NCBI GenBank assembly: GCA_963514095.1
Contig: OY741271.1
Span: forward strand, 6,967,976 to 7,031,975
Source of the DNA: Eutrigla gurnardus
Lineage: Eukaryota; Chordata; Actinopteri; Perciformes; Triglidae
DNA: 64,000 bases
Direction: 5' to 3'
The notes under the pieces were generated by a model. The model ran no database searches. It had not been told where the DNA came from and worked only from the letters and a program-made list of their open reading frames with translations. Positions 37,401 through 46,819 of this stretch are shown here, one piece after another (positions within the stretch are counted from its first letter, which is position 1; each line of letters opens with the position of its first letter). The position numbers were made by a program, and so were the translations under genes.

Positions 37401-40400
37401 AGTTGGATCCGCTGGCAGGGAGGAAGCTGGACAGACTTGGCAGACCTAAACGCGTTGTGAGGGTCTGCTGGGAACGTCTGGTGGAACCCTCTGTCAGGGA
37501 GGTCTTCAACTCCCACCTCCGGGAGAGCTATGACCAGATCCCGAGGGAGGCTGGGGACATTGAGTCCGAATGGACCTTGTTCTCTGCTTCCATTGTTGAC
37601 GCGGCTGTTCGAAGCTGTGGCCGTAAGGTCTCCGGTGCCTGTCGTGGTGGCAATCCCCGAACCCGGTGGTGGACACCGGAAGTAAGGGATGCTGTCAAGC
37701 TGAAGAAGGAGTCCTACCGAACCTGGTTGGCTCGGGGGACTCCCGAGGCAGCTGACGGGTACCGGCAGGCCAAGCGTGCTGCAGCACGGGCGGTCGCTGA
37801 AGCAAAAGTTCGGGTCTGGGAAGAGTTCGGGGAGGCCATGGAGGAGGACTATCGGTCGGCCTCGAGGAAATTCTTGCAAACCATCCGGCGCCTCAGGAAG
37901 GGGAAGCAGCCCTCCACCAACACTGTTTACGGTGGAGGTGGGGAGCTGCTGACTTCGACTGGGGATATCGTCGGGCGGTGGAAGGAATACTTCGAGGATC
38001 TCCTCAACCCCACTGACACGTCTCCCATTGGGGAAGCAGAGGCTGGAGACTCAGAGGTTCATCCACCCATTACACGGGCTGAAGTCACCGAGGTAGTTAA
38101 GAAGCTCCCCGGTGGCAAGGCACCGGGGGTGGATGAGATCCACCCTGAGTACCTCAAGTCTCTGGATGTTGTGGGGCTGTCTTGGTTGACACGTCTCTGC
38201 AACATCGCGTGGCAGTCGGGGACAGTGCCTCTGGACTGGCAGACCGGGGTGGTGGTCCCTCTATTCAAAAAGGGGGACCGGAGGGTGTGTTCCAACTATC
38301 GGGGGATCACACTTCTCAGCCTCCCCGGGAAAGTCTATTCCAGGGTGCTGGAGAGGAGAATTAGGCCGATAGTCGAACCTCAGATTCAGGAGGAACAATG
38401 CGGTTTTCGTCCTGGCCGTGGAACACTGGACCAGCTCTATACCCTCCGCAGGGTGCTCGAGGGTTCATGGGAGTTTGCCCAACCAGTCCACATGTGTTTT
38501 GTGGACTTGGAGAAGGCATTCGACCGTGTCCCTCGTGGCATTCTGTGGGAGGTACTTCGGGAGTACGGGGTCGGGGGCCCTCTGCTAAGGGCTGTTCGGT
38601 CCCTGTATGACCGGAGCAGGAGCTTGGTTCGCATTGCCGGCAGTAAGTCAGACCTGTTCCAGGTGCATGTTGGACTCCGGCAGGGCTGCCCTTTGTCACC
38701 GGTCCTGTTCATTATTTTTATGGACAGGATTTCTAGGCGCAGCCGTGGGCCGGAGGGGAACTGGTTCGGGAGCCACTGGATTTCATCCCTGCTTTTTGCG
38801 GACGATGTGGTCTTGTTGGCTCCTTCGAGCCAGGACCTCCAGCATGTCCTGGGGCGGTTTGCAGCCGAGTGTGAAGCAGCCGGGATGAGGATTAGCACCT
38901 CCAAATCTGAGGCCATGGTTCTCGACCGGAAAAAGGTGGCTTTCTCCCTCCAGGTCGGGGGGGAGTTCCTGCCTCAAGTGGAGGAGTTTAAGTATCTTGG
39001 GGTCTTGTTCACGAGTGAGGGAAGGATGGAACGCGAGATTGACAGGCGGATCGGTGCAGCGGCTGCAGTAATGCGGTCGCTGTATCGGTCCGTCGTGGTA
39101 AAGAGAGAGCTAAGCCGAAAGGCGAAGCTCTCGGTTTACCGGTCAATCTACGTTCCTACCCTCACCTATGGTCATGAACTTTGGGTCATGACCGAAAGAA
39201 TAAGATCCCGGATACAAGCGGCCGAAATGAGCTTCCTCCGCAGGGTGGCGGGGCGCTCCCTTAGAGATAGGGTGAGGAGCTCCGTCACACGGGGGGAGCT
39301 CGGAGTAGAGGCGCTGCTCCTCCACATCGAGAGGAGCCAGTTGAGGTGGCTCGGGCATCTGTATCGGATGCCCCCTGGACGCCTCCCTCGGGAGGTGTTC
39401 CAGGCATGCCCCACCGGGAGGAGACCCCGAGGAAGACCCAGGACACGCTGGAGTGACTATGTCACCCGGCTGGCCTGGGAACGCCTTGGGGTCCTCCCGG
39501 AGGAGCTAGGGGAAGTGTCCGGGGAGAGGGAAGTCTGGGCGTCCCTGCTTAGGCAGCTGCCCCCGCGACCCGGTACCGGATAAGCGGAAGAAAATGGATG
39601 GATGGATGGATAAGTTACAAGTGAGCTAACTCCTAATAAAGTGAAACAAATGGCGTGAGCGACGCTGTCCTGCATTGCTGGATGTGGATGCCGTTGTTTT
39701 TAATCTGGTCACGTTGGCTCATGTTTCTGAGTTTAGCTTTATAATTTAACATTAACGTAATTATGAACAGTCACAGAAGTTAAACTGCATCAAGTAAATG
39801 AGAGTCAAACTATCAGATGGACTCATATTATCACAAATGTAAAAGAGAAAGGCAGTAACTTACGTTTCACCAGAGCTAGCCCAGCCAGGCAGCACCTCAA
39901 CAGTCTGATGCCTTCAATGGTTAGAATCGTGGGATCCTCTCGTTAATCACGTTCATGCCGGATTACAGCGCACTGCAATTTCAGGCTTTGTGTTCAGTGA
40001 CTTTATAACATTTAAATACTAATACTATAGTAATTCAATAATAAAAATGACTATTCCCACACAGATCATTTACTTACATAAAATGTGTATATATAAGTAT
40101 ATTTTAGGAATCTGTGAAAACATTACTAGGTAGAAATTATGACATCAAACGCAAAGCCATACACATCATTTTGAATTTGAATTTCAATGCATTAAAATAA
40201 CAACTTTACATTCCTGTTGGACTGTTAATGTCTCTTAGTATTTGACATTTCTTTTGACTGTATTGGGGCTGTTTTTGTAGCAGCTTAAACTACTTAAATA
40301 CTTTGGTCACAAATATCAAGAGAACTGAAAAACACAACTGAGGGCTTGAATCTGACTTTGTATATGTGTGAATATTTCTGCAGTGAGGTCAAGCAGTCGG

Positions 40401-43400
40401 GTGAAGCATTTCAAGGTCCTCAAAAGAGAGGAGAGTAATTTCTATGTGGAGTACAACAACCAGTTCAGCTCTCTGATCGACTTGGTAGAGTTCTACTGCG
40501 TCAACGGCCTCAACAACACCGGCACACTGGGAAACCCCTGCAAGAGGGTAGGACTCGTTCTCTTAGTTGTGTTTCTCTCTTTGTGCTTGTTGGTTCCACT
40601 TTATTCTGTTCATGTAGTCACACCCATGTGTGTGTAGATGTGTTATATTGTTTTCCTGAAACTGAGACTAAACCCAAAGTTTACAGAAGGAAAACACATG
40701 TACATACAGATCCAGATGCTGGCAGGGAGCAAATGGTTCAAAACTACAACACTAAATCCCAGCCTGTCCAAACATCTTTACATCAGCCATTTTGCAGAAA
40801 GCTGAAAAACGCTGACTTTGGCGGTTCTGTGGTCTATCAGCCACTACACAATCTTCTGTATGGACTCAAAATAAGGTGGCTGCTTTGGGGGAAAATAAAG
40901 AAAAGCTCAGATAACACGAACACAATGTCATGCTAAGTCATTGCTCCTCATATCTGCTTCCAAGTGATGGAAGTGATGGCTGACAATTAACAAAGAATTC
41001 CCTCTTTGTGTACAATCTTCATATGGGAACCTGCATTGTTTGTAGACAGACTTAAAACGTGTCCAACTATCCTTTAAGCTGTGAAATTATTTATAACACA
41101 TTTTCATTCATAATTTTCTAGACTATCCTTTAATCGAGAAAATAAAAGTCAGATTACTTGAAAACAGTTATAGGTATGGTTTACATGTTTCACATTTCCA
41201 AATTTTGCAGTGATTCTCTTCTCTCTAGTGATGAAAAAAAACAAGGATTCTGCATAACATACATATTATACCTTAGCCTTTAATAATGGATACGAATGTA
41301 TCTCCTGTATTTTGTGTCCCATTATAACCTGCAAGTATGTGCATGTGTGTTTCCTCCATCAGAAAAAGCCCAACACCCAAGATTTGAATCATTTTACGGT
41401 GGATGAGTGGGAGCTCCCCAAAGAGGAGTTCACCCTGGAGGAGGAGCTGGGCAGCGGCTATTTTGCTGATGTCTACCGTGGACGCTGGAAAAAACACATT
41501 AATGTCGCCATCAAGATCATCAAAAGTGGTATTTTTTCAACTCTTTCAACTTGATTTAATAGACAGGTTTCTGATGATGAGGAGTGGTTTGGCACTAAGT
41601 TCCATAAAAACAGCAGATGGTGGAAGTTGCTCAATAAATGAAAAGGGAAATGTCCAGTATTTACAGTAATTTGCTACTTCCAAGTCGTGTGATCTAAAGT
41701 CAAAGTTATGGGTTCTAATAATGTGGAGGATGACTTTGTCTAGAAACTAGTAAGCAGTGGCAGAAGTATATCAATTATTAAAGAATTTTCTAAAAATGCT
41801 TAATTACAAGTTAAAGTGCTGCATTTAGTTTATGTAAAAGTTTCTAAGTGTTAAGTAGAAGGAAATTGAAATATTCAAGTACAAATGCCTAAATATTGTA
41901 CTGAGTAAATGTACTTAGTTACTTTCAACCACTGCTGGTAGAAAATATCCTGTTTAAGGTAAAAACAGTGTTTGTTCAAAGCTAAATCCAAGCTTTCCCA
42001 AAATATCCCAAATCCCTTGAAATTAAATCTGAGGTCAGACACATTCAGCATATCCATCACAATAACATATGATCAGATTCATGAACAGTAAAATGGACCC
42101 TATACATAATGATAACTAGTGGCAGAAGAAGTTTTTAAAACTTTTACTATTTTTAAAAATACCAGTATCACAGGAACACTTACAAGCAAAAGTCCTGTAT
42201 TCATCCTTACTGATGCATTAATGTACATTATACTTTAATGTTGCAGCTAGTAAAAGTGGGGCTTTGACTAAATAACTTATGATCAATGAAGTCTTCTTAA
42301 TACATAATAATACATCATCGTGTATTTCTTGGTTATATTTTGTACTATGGATGTGAGTCTGAAATCAAATACATTTAGTGGAGCAGAAAGTAGAAAATAC
42401 TCAAGAAAAGTACCTTAAAATGGTACTTAAATTACAGAACTTGAGTAAATGCACTGACAAAAACGGATCTTTGTTTTCATTCCTTTGTTGTGCTTAATAC
42501 AAATATGCATCGTAAATAACATGTTCGACCACATTTGAGTGAAACCGATGAGGGACAGGATCAAACTCAGTCACTCAGTGACACGCCTCTTTGACGCCAT
42601 ACATAATGGGCTCCTAAAGAGAAGTGTTATGTTTGGAATTGAAGTGACACACACAGTTGTATTGTTCTTTAAGAACAGCTGCTGTGTTGTGTAACAATGT
42701 GGACAATTATCTCCTGGTTAAGCAGAAATTCTTCTTCTTTGGCACAAAGTAGGTGTGAGTCTATGTGTGTCTATTGTTTAAATATATGTTGTTTCCATCA
42801 ATTGTAACAAACACCTGTAGACAGCAAAGTTGGAAGAGTGAGCTATTTGAAGCACTCTCTAAACAAATAGCTTATATCTGGCTATTTCAAGCTTATTGTG
42901 TATGTATGATTTATGATCAATAGTTATCACCGATCAGGTTAATAGCACAGATCAATACTGACTTTACTGTAAATGATGCTTTTGACATAATGCAGGTGAT
43001 GAGATTAGACATCCTTGAGATAAACATATCTCAGTATTGCTTTTCAAATGGATTAATCAATTAAACACTATAAATAAATGCTCTATAAATGTTAGATTTG
43101 TATCAACCGAATACAGTGTCATCAAAAGACAATACAAGATTACACAAGCTATTAGGGGTGTAAGAAAATATTGATACAATGAAGTAATGTGATATTATGT
43201 CTTGTGATAATAGATTCTCGAAAACACCTCCTATTTTCATGATGTGATGATTTGGTATTAGCTTGACTTCAGAATTGGAGTGAGGAGTCTGTTCCCACCA
43301 TGAAGTGATGATAAATGAACTGAGCATTTACACTTGGAAGAGTATTTAAACAAAAAGCCAATGTTATGTGGAAATGTTTGGCAAGCAATTTAAACCTCAT

Positions 43401-46400
43401 GGATACTGGCCTGTTATCTTAATATTCAGCAAATATACTTTTTTATTTATTTTTAATCATTTTCCTTTTTTCAATATTCTATCTTGCATCCGTAGTTCAA
43501 AAGCAGTTTTCATAATAGAAAGCATAGCCCTTTCAACAGTTCTAATCAATTAAAAACTGACCCTATAACATGTCACAAAATTGTGATTCAAGATGCTAGT
43601 TTTGACGAACCAACAGTATGAAATCTATTTGCATATTGTCATAAAACAAATGTGAAGTAGAGGCTGAACCAAAGCATGTTTTAGAAGATTCCGCTTTATA
43701 AATGACTTTCCTGTCAATTATTGAATGAAACTACTTATCAATTCATCTGCTTGGACAGATGGTGTATAAACACAGCTTTACGGGTAGAAACATGTTATGA
43801 AATATACATTAAAATATGTGGCTCTTTCATTCGTTCAACAGCAGTTTGAGTCATGAAAGCATCTCTGTAAACCGCACTGGCACAAACTGAACACCATGAT
43901 ATTGGCATAAAACAGTGAGAATCACTTAAATATTGATCATACAACAGTAATATTTTCAAGACTTCCTTTTAAGGAAGTTGTGAGTGTGAAGGGTGCAGCA
44001 ACAAATGTCCTTCTTTTGCTCTTAAATGTCCTTCTTTTGCTCTTAACCGCAATGATCTCACAAGCTGCATCCAAGTCTCCCTCATAGAAGGTTACTTTGT
44101 GCAATACACCGTAAACAGACATTGTGCTACATGAATATTTCTGTTCTAAAATTGTTTACCACCAAATGTTTATGAATATCCCATCTTTGGGTATTAAGTA
44201 TGTCATATGTCAAGATTTCAAAGTGATTTCCTTGGTTTCCTTCTGTTGCGTCTCTGTTTCTTCCTCCTCTGTTCCTCTTTCGTCTCGGTTCCTCTTTTTC
44301 ATCTGACTCTTTTAAAATGCTTTTAATTCCGCTTCTGTCGATCTCTTTCTCTCCGCAGACTCAGAGTTGAACCACCGTGAATTTCAGAGGGAGGTCCAGA
44401 TCCTTAAAAGTCTCCGCCATCGTCACCTCATCTCTCTGTTTGCTATCTGCACGGCCTCGGCCCCTTATTACATCATCACTGAGCTGATGGAGAAGGGCAG
44501 CTTGCTCAGCTTCCTCAGAGGTAAAAGCCTCAGGGGTCAAATTCACTGAAGGACTGTGCAGCTTTTGTGGTCGATAGATCTGCACAAACAAGACCAAACG
44601 GTTAACTACCTTCACTACCAAGCAAATAGGGTCTCAGTACTCTGCTGCCATTTCCATGCATTAAAATGAGGACAAACGCAGCCACAAAATATCTTTCCTT
44701 CCTTCCTCAGCTACTCAGCCCATCATTGTACTTTGAAGGTTCTATTAACTGTAGCTTTTAAGCTCATTGGGGTCTGACTCTCTGTCCCAAATGTTTTCTG
44801 TGTCGTGTTTCGTTTGTCCTGTTTCAGGTCCAGAGGGGCCGAATCAAGACATGGTGTCACTCGTTGACATGGGTGCTCAGGTGGCTGATGGGATGTCATA
44901 CCTGGAGGAGCAGAACAGCATCCACAGGGATCTGGCAGCTCGAAATGTCCTGGTGGGGGAGGACTACATCTGTAAGGTGGCTGACTTTGGGCTGGCCAGA
45001 GTGATCAAGGTAGGGAGGAAGTTATATCAAAGTATTCAAGTCAATCAGGGCTGCAGGTTTCAAGACAAAGATTTGTCATTCAGGAGCCGTTCTACATCAC
45101 GGAAGATAAAAAGATTCCCTACAAGTGGAGTGCTCCTGAAGCCATCAGCCATGGGAAGTTCTCCAACAAGTCAGACGTCTGGTCTTTTGGTGTCTTGCTC
45201 TATGAGATCATCACCTATGGAGGTGCTCCTTACCCAGGTTTGTGGAATGACCATATATAATTCATTAATTCCGTTTTAACCAATTAATATTGTGATTATG
45301 AATTGAAGTATTAAGCCAAGAATACATTTTGCCATGTTGTCAGAGATAAATCAAAGTTTGCAAAAAGTCTTCATCTAAGATCACACCGAGCCACAGTTTG
45401 GATATGAGAACTCATTCAAATACCTGATTTAATCCCAACTGTCTTCAGTTGGATTCTCTCATTCAAACTTTGTTTGTCCCTGGTAGTCACACAGAATAAA
45501 CGGACAGATTATTTGCTGGTAAACATTTTCAACCAGTGGAACAAATGGTGTGAAAAAAAAATGTGTTTTTTTTTTTTAAATAATTGATTTAAAGGATAGG
45601 TTCTGTAACACAATGTTCGATACTCATAATGTAGATCAAGTCTGGTTTTGCCTGCTATAATTATCCTTCTTGTTCATACTGGCTATTAAAAGGTCACTCC
45701 CTAAAGATTCCACTGTAAGTGATGTTGGACAGAATCCATGGTACTCCTGTGCAAAATCCAGTAATTATCTACTGAGATGGCCTTTGAAGTACAACGATCG
45801 CTCTTTCTGTTACAATCCTTCCATTCCAGCTAAACGAGGAAACACAACGAGGGCATGTTATACTAAAAAGACTGCAAGTTTAGAAGACGGCCTATTGATT
45901 TGACGCAGGCTGAAAAGGACCATACCAGTGTTAACACATGTCATTGCCCATTGACATGTGTACATCGATCATCTAGCTTACATAAACCTCTACATCTTTA
46001 CCAAAATTGAAATTTTTAAAAATGTTTTAGGTAGTTTGTTTATGTTTTGTCCATATTCAATTAATGTTAGAAAGTACCTGAAAAAGTTTGTCACCGAATC
46101 CTCATTCTAGCTCAAATTTGAGGTTGAAATTCAGTTGTTGTAAGCAACTATTTTTCCAGGCGTAATAACATTCAGCGGCTGTCTTGGTTCTGTTGTGATT
46201 GAGAGCACAGGACTATTGCCTGTGAAATCATTTGTAGTAATTGTTGTGGTTGTTTGTGATCTTATTCACTGCAAATCTGCCTTGTCTATAATTTGTTAAA
46301 AAACATTATATTGCAAATTACCTGCCATATTATGACCATGTCATATTATTGGTCATGTTCAAATTTTTTATTTGAAGGTTGTTTTTTTTCTCCACCATCT

Positions 46401-46819
46401 GGGAATGGTGTCAGTAGGCCTGAATGTGAGAAAATAAATGCTTCCTGTGTGAATGTGAAACACAGACATCGTCGGGTAAATCTCTTGTGGGGCAAATAGA
46501 GCTTTAGATCATTTTGCAGATTACCTCAATTTCAACTAAAGCTTGCTGTAATGCATTGAGAAAACCTCCAGTTGTGTCTACAGGTATTGTAGAGGGAGAT
46601 CCATGTTTAACCTGTCTTCACCACTTCTCTCCCTCAGCCTTTAGCAACCAGGAAGCGCACCAGCAAGTTACCAACGGGTACAGGATGCCAGTTCCGGCCA
46701 AGTGTCCCGACTTTCTCTATAAAATCATGCTGAAATGTTGGAGCAACGAGCCTGCTGACAGGCCTGACTTTAAATCCCTCAAGGTCAAACTGGACAGCAG
46801 CTCCTATGAGATGGAGTGA
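29947..46819 (+). CDS. ptk6: Ptk6 (Brk-like) non-receptor tyrosine kinase (8 coding exons, 509 aa)
   Basis: Joined exons are 29947-30344, 33869-33990, 40384-40547, 41363-41528, 44359-44520, 44828-45009, 45084-45237 and 46638-46819. They total 1530 nt in one frame. The order is an N-terminal extension (1-66: Cys-rich start, then a Gly/Asp/Ser-rich linker), SH3 (about 68-124, WW at 100-101), SH2 (about 134-228, FLIR Arg161) and kinase (about 251-500). Kinase residues are Lys279, Glu295, HRDLAARN 370-377, DFG 390-392 and Tyr402 in the activation loop. Tail Tyr506 (SSSYEME) corresponds to the autoinhibitory tyrosine of human PTK6. The glycine loop reads GSGYFAD, with Ala263 where the third glycine normally sits. 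Human PTK6 is 451 aa and starts at its SH3, so the extension is the main difference. Met-Gly2 is present, but Glu3 and Arg6 fit the myristoylation pattern poorly. Teleosts can carry ptk6a and ptk6b; I cannot say which this is. Confidence 0.92.
31785..31983. repeat. compound TA/CA microsatellite in ptk6 intron 1
   Basis: Alternating (TA)n, (CA)n and CACATATA blocks lie immediately upstream of SINE copy 2. Confidence 0.85.
31985..32357 (+). mobile_element. tRNA-headed SINE copy 2
   Basis: Same structure as the copy at 27901. It has the head GCACGGTGGTGTAGTGGGTA with A box, GGTTCAATCCC as B box, and the tail ATACAGGATAAGCGGTAGAC followed by (ATGG)n. Positions 32216-32260 contain the TGTCTGTCTCTACATGTCAG / CCCTGTGATAGACTGGTGAC segment that reappears, inverted, as the unit of the tandem array at 62701-64000. 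ATAAACACATACAG before it and ATAAACATATACACACAG after it may be a decayed target duplication, but both are microsatellite-like. Confidence 0.87.
32752..33141. mobile_element. hAT-like MITE (TAGGCCTGT... family)
   Basis: It starts TAGGCCTGTATCAATAACTA and ends TAACTATTGTGACAGGCCTA, imperfect inverted termini about 20 bp long. It has no coding content. The flanks show no exact 8-bp duplication, so the insertion is old. It lies in ptk6 intron 1. Confidence 0.6.
33869..33990 (+). CDS. ptk6: ptk6 exon 2: first half of SH2
   Basis: The 122-nt exon encodes WFYGKMNRFEAQSHLL to GAFLIRHSEKDDVGYVLS. The acceptor is GATCCAG|G and the donor TCAG|GTAAGA. Confidence 0.93.
33991..37318 (+). other. ptk6 intron 2, part before the LINE
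   Basis: AT-rich intron sequence with one TA microsatellite. No gene or named repeat otherwise. A minus-strand open frame at 36351-36554 is unrecognised. Confidence 0.7.
34405..34455. repeat. (TA)n microsatellite in ptk6 intron 1/2 region
   Basis: About 50 bp of TA with one TG interruption, in ptk6 intron 2. Confidence 0.9.
37331..39609 (+). mobile_element. 5'-truncated RTE-like LINE with perfect target duplication
   Basis: It is inserted in ptk6 intron 2 in the gene's own orientation. The 12-bp ATAAGTTACAAG occurs exactly at both borders (37319-37330 and 39610-39621). The 5' end starts inside the endonuclease domain (VLDTRVKRGAELSTDHHLVV). The reverse transcriptase is uninterrupted, and the 3' end is GGATAAGCGGAAGAAA followed by (ATGG)n. 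The exact duplication and open frame point to a recent insertion by target-primed reverse transcription. Confidence 0.92.
37403..39583 (+). CDS. LINE reverse transcriptase open frame (726 codons)
   Basis: The open frame begins at a non-AUG codon within the 5'-truncated element, so it is a fragment of ORF2 and has no true start. Reverse-transcriptase landmarks appear in order: KAPGVDEIHPEYLK (finger), NYRGITLLSLPGKVYSRVLE, GFRPGRGTLDQLYTLR, FVDLEKAFDRVPR (motif A), LRQGCPLSPVLFIIF (motif B), LLFADDVVLLA (FADD catalytic motif C) and YLGVLF (motif D). The C-terminus (RPRTRWSDYVTRLAWERLG, then EVWASLLRQLPPRPGTG) resembles RTE-clade elements. A lost G near 37421 puts the upstream endonuclease remnant in another frame. 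The clade call is from memory of family motifs. Confidence 0.88.
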   Translation: MDPLAGRKLDRLGRPKRVVRVCWERLVEPSVREVFNSHLRESYDQIPREAGDIESEWTLFSASIVDAAVRSCGRKVSGACRGGNPRTRWWTPEVRDAVKLKKESYRTWLARGTPEAADGYRQAKRAAARAVAEAKVRVWEEFGEAMEEDYRSASRKFLQTIRRLRKGKQPSTNTVYGGGGELLTSTGDIVGRWKEYFEDLLNPTDTSPIGEAEAGDSEVHPPITRAEVTEVVKKLPGGKAPGVDEIHPEYLKSLDVVGLSWLTRLCNIAWQSGTVPLDWQTGVVVPLFKKGDRRVCSNYRGITLLSLPGKVYSRVLERRIRPIVEPQIQEEQCGFRPGRGTLDQLYTLRRVLEGSWEFAQPVHMCFVDLEKAFDRVPRGILWEVLREYGVGGPLLRAVRSLYDRSRSLVRIAGSKSDLFQVHVGLRQGCPLSPVLFIIFMDRISRRSRGPEGNWFGSHWISSLLFADDVVLLAPSSQDLQHVLGRFAAECEAAGMRISTSKSEAMVLDRKKVAFSLQVGGEFLPQVEEFKYLGVLFTSEGRMEREIDRRIGAAAAVMRSLYRSVVVKRELSRKAKLSVYRSIYVPTLTYGHELWVMTERIRSRIQAAEMSFLRRVAGRSLRDRVRSSVTRGELGVEALLLHIERSQLRWLGHLYRMPPGRLPREVFQACPTGRRPRGRPRTRWSDYVTRLAWERLGVLPEELGEVSGEREVWASLLRQLPPRPGTG
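40384..40547 (+). CDS. ptk6: ptk6 exon 3: second half of SH2
   Basis: The 164-nt exon encodes VRSSSRVKHFKVLKREE to LGNPCKR. The acceptor is TCTGCAG|TG and the donor AGG|GTAGGA. It ends in phase 0. Confidence 0.92.
41363..41528 (+). CDS. ptk6: ptk6 exon 4: linker and glycine loop
   Basis: Encodes KKPNTQDLNHFTVDEWELPK, then EEFTLEEELGSGYFADVYRG and VAIK (Lys279). The donor AGTG|GTATTT is weak at +4 to +6. The loop has GxGxxA instead of GxGxxG. Confidence 0.92.
41755..41934. mobile_element. CAGTGG-type MITE copy 1
   Basis: It starts CAGTGGCAGAAGTAT and ends GTTACTTTCAACCACTG, with AGTACAAATG and GAGTAAATGTACTTAGTTAC near the end. The termini are imperfect inverted repeats of the teleost CAGTGGTGGAAAGTAAC kind. 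The flanks CTAGTAAG and CTGGTAGA are similar. It lies in ptk6 intron 4. Confidence 0.5.
42117..42456. mobile_element. CAGTGG-type MITE copy 2 (decayed)
   Basis: TAGTGGCAGAAGAAG opens it and GAGTAAATGCACTG closes it, with interior stretches such as AAGTACCTTAAAATGGTACT. It belongs to the same family as the copies at 41755 and 52809 and is more decayed. It lies in ptk6 intron 4. Confidence 0.42.
44002..44045. repeat. 21-bp tandem duplication
   Basis: AAATGTCCTTCTTTTGCTCTT occurs twice in a row in ptk6 intron 4; described by position because the unit exceeds 20 bases when both flanks are included. Confidence 0.75.
44359..44520 (+). CDS. ptk6: ptk6 exon 5: helix C to hinge
   Basis: The 162-nt exon encodes DSELNHREFQREVQILKSL (Glu295) to the hinge YYIITELMEKGSLLSFLR. 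The acceptor is CTCCGCAG|AC and the donor AGAG|GTAAAA. Confidence 0.93.
44828..45009 (+). CDS. ptk6: ptk6 exon 6: catalytic loop and DFG
   Basis: The 182-nt exon encodes GPEGPNQDMVSLVDMGAQ to HRDLAARNVLV and KVADFGLARVIK. The acceptor is GTTTCAG|GT and the donor AAG|GTAGGG. It is followed by a 74-bp intron. Confidence 0.94.
45084..45237 (+). CDS. ptk6: ptk6 exon 7: activation loop to helix F
   Basis: Encodes EPFYITEDKKIPYKWSAPEA (Tyr402) and KSDVWSFGVLLYEIITYGG. The acceptor is GTCATTCAG|GAG. The donor CCAG|GTTTGT is a weak match. Confidence 0.92.
46638..46819 (+). CDS. ptk6: ptk6 exon 8: C-lobe end, tail tyrosine and stop
   Basis: Encodes AFSNQEAHQQVTNGYRMP to LKCWSNEPADRPDFKSL and ends SSSYEME followed by TGA. 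The tail tyrosine (Tyr506) aligns with SYENPT of human PTK6. The acceptor is CTCCCTCAG|CC. Confidence 0.93.

Noticed and set aside
37385..37879. 164-codon minus-strand frame
   Set aside because: It is the antisense shadow of the LINE reverse transcriptase, and all motifs are on the plus strand.
43150..43230. Possible hAT terminus AGGGGTGTAAGAAAATATTG
   Set aside because: No matching second terminus or 8-bp duplication was found.
44767..45279. 170-codon frame reading through ptk6 exon 6 and intron 6
   Set aside because: After DFGLARVIK it continues into the intron and shifts exon 7 out of frame. Splicing at 45009/45084 restores the conserved activation loop.
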